Of a stretch of 64,000 bases of DNA, positions 59,136 to 64,000 are shown piece after piece. The notes beneath the pieces were generated by a model. The model saw nothing but the letters and a program-made list of their open reading frames with translations, made no database searches and was not told where the DNA came from. Every line of letters begins with the position of its first letter. Positions within the stretch are counted from its first letter, which is position 1. The stretch is from Rehmannia glutinosa (taxonomy: Eukaryota; Streptophyta; Magnoliopsida; Lamiales; Orobanchaceae): contig JABTTQ020003040.1 of the NCBI GenBank assembly GCA_016081115.2, forward strand, positions 62,001-126,000. Reading direction: 5' to 3'. A program made the translations under genes and the position numbers.

Positions 59136-60687
59136 TGTTAGGAATTTTATTGTTTAGATTTTGATGAATGCCATGTAAAACTTAGAATAGAAAGTTGGCA
59201 CCCCAATTCTTGTAAAATGTATTGTAACAATTAGAGTTGGCCAAGCCGAGTTAAGTCACCTACGCCATAACATGCAAGAAGAAAACACCAAGACCGGAAG
59301 GAAGACCTTGCCGTGAAACAATTTGAATATGGCAAAGAAGAGTAGACGGGAACTCTCTATGAAGAAGCGGTGAGATGCGGTGAGTGGAGCATCATCAAGT
59401 CAACTCAAGAAAAGCCAAGTCTCAAGTTGAAGTGATGAAGAGTCATCCAATGATTGGAAGCGACTCTAAGTCACCTGGGGAAAGCAAGGAAAAGCGATCA
59501 AGTCGAGATAAGCGTAAAAGAACCGTTACGTAAATCAAGAGATTTACTTAAACAAGTAATATCTCCATACCACCTTTCTTGGAGTGCTCGGTCCCGAAGC
59601 GTGCAAAAGGAATGAACAATGGGAAGCACTACACCGTGTCGAACTACGAAAAGGTGAAAGAACAATTCATACGAGGAAATGGCAATTCCAAGAACGCAAC
59701 AAGACAAGCCAACGATCGCAAGTGACTTTCAAAAATAAGCCTATCTCTTCAACGGGCAAATTTTTGAAAGTTCACTATAAAAGGCTGAGGAGTTTGTTTG
59801 AGAAAAATGGGGATACATGTATGAAACACACGTGAGATATACAAGCACATCAGAAAAACTGAAACATTCTCAATCCTCAAGCCTACATTACGAAGTACAT
59901 CAATCCAACACTCACTGTGAAGGAAAGAGAACTTCAATTAGTTGAAGAGGAAACTATTGATTACAAGGGGTCTACATTCCGGGGAAGGATTGTAGAAAGG
60001 TTCAAGGTTGAGCAAGTCTTAAGCTTTTGGAGGGCTTCGTGATCAAATCCAAAGAGCTTGAGCAAGTGAGTTGTAGTAGCAAAGCGTTGCCCTGTGAAGA
60101 AGCCGAGTCGCACGAGAAGCCGGTGAGTGATCAAGGCGTCTCGATCGAGTCCTTAAGGATCAAGTAAATTTTTGTTGTGATCAAGACTTGTATCTCCGGG
60201 TCATTACCACTTTGTAAACCGATCATTACTTAGTGGATTCCTCCGGGGAGTTGGAGAAGAGAGGAGTAGAAGAATTACCCCATCTTCGAACCTCTATAAA
60301 AATTTCATTGTGTCATTTACATTTCAAAGACTTTAATTCTTGCAATTTTAATCGCTTATATCTCTTTGATAAATTTGCTATCCACTTGATAAATTATAAG
60401 TACTAAACCAAGCACTAAACTCTTACTTAATCAAACTTAAGGGTGTTAAGTCTTCCAATGAAAATAAAACCACGATTGAGTTAAAATATAGCCAATAGCC
60501 TGAGTTACTCCATCAACAAACTCACCGAAGTGCATTGAGAGATTAACTCTCTTGAGTGACTAATTCGATTGTCCATCAAGGACACAAATGTAGAATCAAC
60601 TCAGAGATTTAAAAGGACTAAATCGAAAATTTGGTAAGGTTTATTCAACCCCCTTCTAAACCTTACTCTTACACCCTTGGGACCTAC
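59136..60687 (+). repeat. 3' LTR of copia B (1552 bp)
   Basis: TGTTAGGAATTTTATTG...GGGACCTAC. The usual final A is missing before the Athila gag sequence (TGGGGTTTGC). TATA box at 59776-59783. Confidence 0.9.
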
Positions 60688-62150
60688 TGGGGTTTGCAAG
60701 AAGATCCTAACTCTCACCTTGCGCATTTTATCCAAATATGCAATACGATCAAAATGAACGGAGTCTCGGATGACGCCATAAGATTGCGCCTATTCCCATT
60801 CTCTTTACGGGATAAGGCGAGAAATTGGTTGGGTACTGACGCAAGGAAGTGTGAGCACATGGGACGATTTGAGCCAAAAGTTTTTGTTTAAATTCTTTCC
60901 ACCAAGCAAAACTTTGCGTGCTCAAAAGTGAGATCACTCAATTCCGACAATTTGATTCCGAGCCCCCTTGTACGAGGCTTGGGAAAGATTTAGGGATTTG
61001 TTAAGAAGATGCCCACAACACGGCTTTCCGGAGGATCAACATGATTATGTTTCTTTTACAATGGTTTAATGGGGGGGACGAGAGCCTTTGTTGATGCCGC
61101 AACGGGAGGAGCATTGTTGGCAAGGTTTCCATAAGACGCCTTAAATCTTTCGAGAGGAAATGGCCATGAACACTGCTATCGGTGGCCATCCGAAAGATCC
61201 AATGTACAACGAGTAGCGAAATCTCGGATTGCACTCCAATTAAAACATCGACGGCACAAGTAGCGGCTTTGACAACTCAATTGAGTGTATTTACGAAGGG
61301 GCGAAGCGGCACGAGATGCGGGTAGTGAAGCTCTTCTATATCGATGGAAGAGGTAAACTATGTGAATAACAGGAATTTCGGCAATTTTCGGAATAATTCA
61401 AACCCAACGCACTACCATCCGGGTTGAGAAATCATGAAAAATTTTCCTATGCAAATACAAAGAATGTGTTACAACCTCCACGGGTTTAATGCTTCAAGTG
61501 GAGGCGGTAATGGGGAAGGCAAATCGTCGTTGGAAGATGCACTCACCTCTTTCATAAATCAATCTAATGCTTTCATGAATGACACGAGGAGCCGCCTCGC
61601 TAAGCAAGATCTTCGGATGGATAAGTTAGAACAACAAGTGACAAGCTCGATAAAGAATCTGGAGAATCAAGTGGGTCAATTGGCTACAATTGTGGGTGGT
61701 CAACATCAAAAGGGTCAATTTCCGAGTAATACGGAAATGAACCCTAAGGAACAATGCAAAGCAATTCGTTTACGAAGCGGTACGGCATATGAGGGGCCTA
61801 AAGAAAAATCTGGGAGTCCAAATCAGGATGAAGCATCTAGGCACAGAAGCGGGAGAATCCGTGATGAAGGATGATATTGAAGAAAATAGGAAAGAAAGAG
61901 AACAAAGAGGCAGAACAAACGGTGAAAAGCAAAAATCATCATCTAGCTCAAACATATCTAAGTTGCCTATATCTCTTCCCCTTTCCTCAAAGATTTCAAA
62001 AGAAAAAGCTTGATGATCAATTTGCCAAATTCCTTGATATATTTAAGAAATTGCACATTAACATTCCTTTTGCGGGCGCACTAGAACAGATGCCGAACTA
62101 TGCGAAATTTCTTAAGGATGTTATGTCAAAAAGCGGAAGATGACAAGCTT
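60688..62150 (+). pseudogene. Athila-type gag, N-terminally cut and frame-broken
   Basis: It enters in mid-domain with EDPNSHLAHFIQICNTIKMNG, then DDAIRLRLFPFSLRDKARNWL (about 60769-60831), the capsid core of Athila gag. AWERFRDLLRRCPQHG follows near 60980 in another frame. The ORF 61434-61874 has a coiled-coil-like run (KQDLRMDKLEQQVTSSIKNL) and NPKEQCKAIRLRSG (about 61740-61781). The C-terminal segment (61871-62143: FAKFLDIFKKLHINIPFAGALEQMP) leads to the protease. Copia B removed the N-terminal part. Confidence 0.88.
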
Positions 62151-62695
62151 TGAAACGGTGAATTTGTGGAAGAATGTAGTGCAATTATCAAAGGAAGCTA
62201 CCACAAAATCGAAAGATCCGGGGAGTTTCACTATCCTTGTGCTATTGGTGGTAATTTCTTTAATAAGGCGTTATGTGATTTAGGGGCAAGTATTAATTTG
62301 ATGCCTTTGTCCATTTTTAGGAAACTTGGATTAGCGACGTGAAACCAACTACGGTGACATTGCAACTTGCGATCGATCACTTACGTATCAAGGGGAATTA
62401 TTGAAGACGTCTTGGTAAAAGTTGATAAATTTATATTCCCGTGGATTTCTTGGTATTGGATATGGAAGAAGATCGAGGCGTTCCACCGATACTTGGACGC
62501 GTCCTTTCTTATAGTGGTAAGGCCTTAATAGGCGTGCAAAAGGTGAGCTCACATTACGTGTTAATGATGAGCATGTTTTATTTTCTATATATAAAGGCAA
62601 TGAAATTTCATGATTCGGTAGAGAGTTGTAAATTTTTGGATATAGTTAGTTCATTCATTGAGGATTATGTTGATCATACATTGTCTACGAGATGA
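62151..62695 (+). pseudogene. Athila-type aspartic protease region, broken
   Basis: The active-site equivalent CDLGASINLMP starts at 62274 (DLGA 62277-62288; Athila elements use D-L-G rather than D-T/S-G). It is preceded by a cysteine-containing strand (PCAIGGNFF). A frame change near 62335 precedes VDFLVLDMEEDRGVPPILGRVL (about 62440), the protease C-terminal half. It would process the Gag-Pol polyprotein. Confidence 0.85.
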
Positions 62696-64000
62696 TTTGG
62701 AATTTGGTCTAACCCACTCGTGCTCAATGTCGAGTGTTGTACTTGATTTTGATAACCAAGATTTGTACGACTATGTTTGTGCCTTAGATCATATGCGGGA
62801 ACTACCTAATAGTGCACGAGGCGAGAACTCGGGGCGAGAAATAAGGAGACGAACTTGCGAACGCACCACCCATGCACCTACACACGGGCAGCCCGTGCGT
62901 GATGCAGAGACGAGTGAGCTCTCGAAGAGCGCACGGCCCGTCTGCTGCAGCGCATGGTCAGCCCCGTGCGTGATCTTTGAAATACCAACACCGACTCCGG
63001 AACTCAAGCAATTACATGAACACCTCAAATATGCATTCCTTGGAGCAAATAACGTGAATCCGGTAATCGTTTCATCTCTTCTCACTCCTACTCAACTTGA
63101 TAAACTATTAAGGTTTTACGAAAACATAAGTCGGCACTAGGATGGTCTATAATCGATTTAAAAGGCATAAGTCCATCCATTGTGATGCATAAAATTCGGA
63201 TGGAAGATGTTTACAAACCATCAGTGCAAAACCAAAGACGACTAAACCCTATTATGCAAGATGTGGTTAGGAAGGAAGTGTTGAAATGGTTGGATGCCGG
63301 TATCATTTATGCGATATCGACTGACTCATGGGTGAGTCCGGTACAAGTGGTACCGAAAAAGGGGGTAATAAATGGTAGAAAATGAAAATGAGGAACAAAT
63401 TGCTACTAGAATTGTTAGGGTGGCGAATATGTATTGATTATAGAAAACTTAATGATGCCACTCGAAAAGATCACTTCCCCTCCCCTTTATCGATATGATG
63501 TTGGATCGTCTTTTGATTATGATTATTATTGCTTTTTAGATGGTTATTAGGGTACAATCAAATCATGATTGCGCGTAGGAAGACCAAGAGAAAACAACAT
63601 TCACATGTCCGTATGGCACATTTGCATTTAAATCGCATGCCATTTGGTTTATGTAATGCACCTGCTACTTTCCAACGTTGTATGATGGCTATATTTCACG
63701 ATCTTATTGAAAAAGTTATGGAGGTGTTTATGGACGATTTCTCTGTGTTTGGTGATTCTTTTGATAATTGTCTTCACAATCTTTCCCTAGTTTTGCGATG
63801 TGAAGAGACCAATCTAGTACTAAATTGGGAAAAGTGCCATTTTATGGTACGCGATGGCATTGTACTTGGTCATCGAGTCTCTTCGCGAGGTTTGGAAGTT
63901 GATCGGGCAAAAATTGTAGCAATTGAGAAGTTACCACCTCCTACAAAAGAAAGCCATTCGGAGCTTCTTAGGACATGCCGGATTTTCTGAAGGTTTATCC
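62696..64000 (+). pseudogene. Athila-type pol: linker and reverse transcriptase, broken, continues past the window
   Basis: The linker (62658-63140) ends in ELKQLHEHLKYAFLGANN, the usual run-up to Athila RT. RT blocks are HKIRMEDVYKPSVQNQRRLNP (about 63188), EVLKWLDAGIIYAIS and WVSPVQVVPKKG (about 63276-63363), a frame change, RMPFGLCNAPATFQRCMM (about 63637), and the catalytic FMDD box at 63727-63738 followed by FSVFGDSFD. A further run (GLEVDRAKIVAIEKLPPPT) reaches the window end. The linker carries GCACGGGC...GCCCGTGCG palindromes like those of the LTR. Confidence 0.9.

Larger units (their letters stand above)
46368..60687 (+). mobile_element. Large Sirevirus-like copia element B
   Basis: LTRs 46368-47915 and 59136-60687 frame the same layout as copies A and I: primer site 47918-47929, gag, pol, spacer module, extra ORF, polypurine tract. 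Its LTRs start TGTTAGGAATTTTATTG, unlike the GGAAATTTATTG of A and I, so it is a distinct subgroup. It is 14,320 bp, longer partly because of a 264-bp tandem duplication in the extra ORF. Athila gag resumes directly after its 3' LTR. Confidence 0.92.
44369..64000 (+). mobile_element. Athila-type Ty3/gypsy element, interrupted by copia B, runs off the window
   Basis: It has one LTR (44369-45824), a tRNA-Asp-type primer site (45831-45848), a leader, then after a copia insertion gag, protease and RT up to the window end. The gag motif with DDAIRLRLFPFSLRDKA, the NPKEQCKAIRLRSG segment and the FMDDFSVFG form of the RT box are typical of Athila. Part of the leader and gag N-terminus is missing at the left copia junction. 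The 3' LTR would lie outside the window. Confidence 0.9.

Overview
This window looks like transposon-dense (probably heterochromatic) plant DNA, most likely from a eudicot. I found no host gene, tRNA or rRNA. Everything recognisable is mobile or viral: Ty1/copia and Ty3/gypsy (Athila-type) LTR retrotransposons, an RTE-type LINE, a MITE, and an integrated plant pararetrovirus (Caulimoviridae). Nearly all coding regions carry stops and frameshifts. Short boundary signals (primer-binding sites, polypurine tracts, TATA boxes, one target-site duplication) are often intact.

Layout. 1-478 is a CGGTTT/AAACCG-rich palindromic block resembling hAT subterminal DNA. 975-5462 is a compact decayed copia element with 191-193 bp LTRs. 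5475-6974 is a 5'-truncated RTE LINE ending in (TTG)n. 7017-7301 is a MITE. 7302-10880 is AT-rich and gene-free, with a 38-bp tandem repeat at 8387-8604. 10880-15162 and 43154-44368 (minus strand) are two halves of one endogenous pararetrovirus.

The virus halves are separated by a 28-kb nested insertion at 15163-43148, flanked by a perfect 5-bp duplication (ttggt). The outer element, copia A (plus strand, about 14.0 kb without its insert), contains a second member of the same family, copia I (minus strand, 27297-41295, 13,999 bp), near its 3' end. This makes a very large inverted repeat. Read along the minus strand, the virus runs capsid zinc knuckle, movement protein, (insertion), protease, reverse transcriptase/RNase H, transactivator-like ORF, promoter, poly(A) signal. 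That order resembles cavemoviruses and solendoviruses.

44369-64000 is an Athila-type gypsy element that runs off the window. Its LTR abuts the truncated capsid end of the virus, and its internal region is interrupted at about 45972-60687 by a third copy of the large copia family (copia B, 46368-60687) preceded by the 3' stub of a fourth copy that shares its LTR.

The large copia family (about 14 kb, LTRs about 1.5 kb) is Sirevirus-like: gag-pol, a 0.55-kb spacer holding a conserved ATTGG/TATA module, then a very long extra ORF (about 4.4-4.8 kb) in the position of the so-called env-like gene. No env hallmarks are visible in that ORF. Its origin and function are the most open biological question here. 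Inferred order of events: virus integration, then copia A, then copia I inside A; separately Athila next to the virus, then the copia B array inside Athila.
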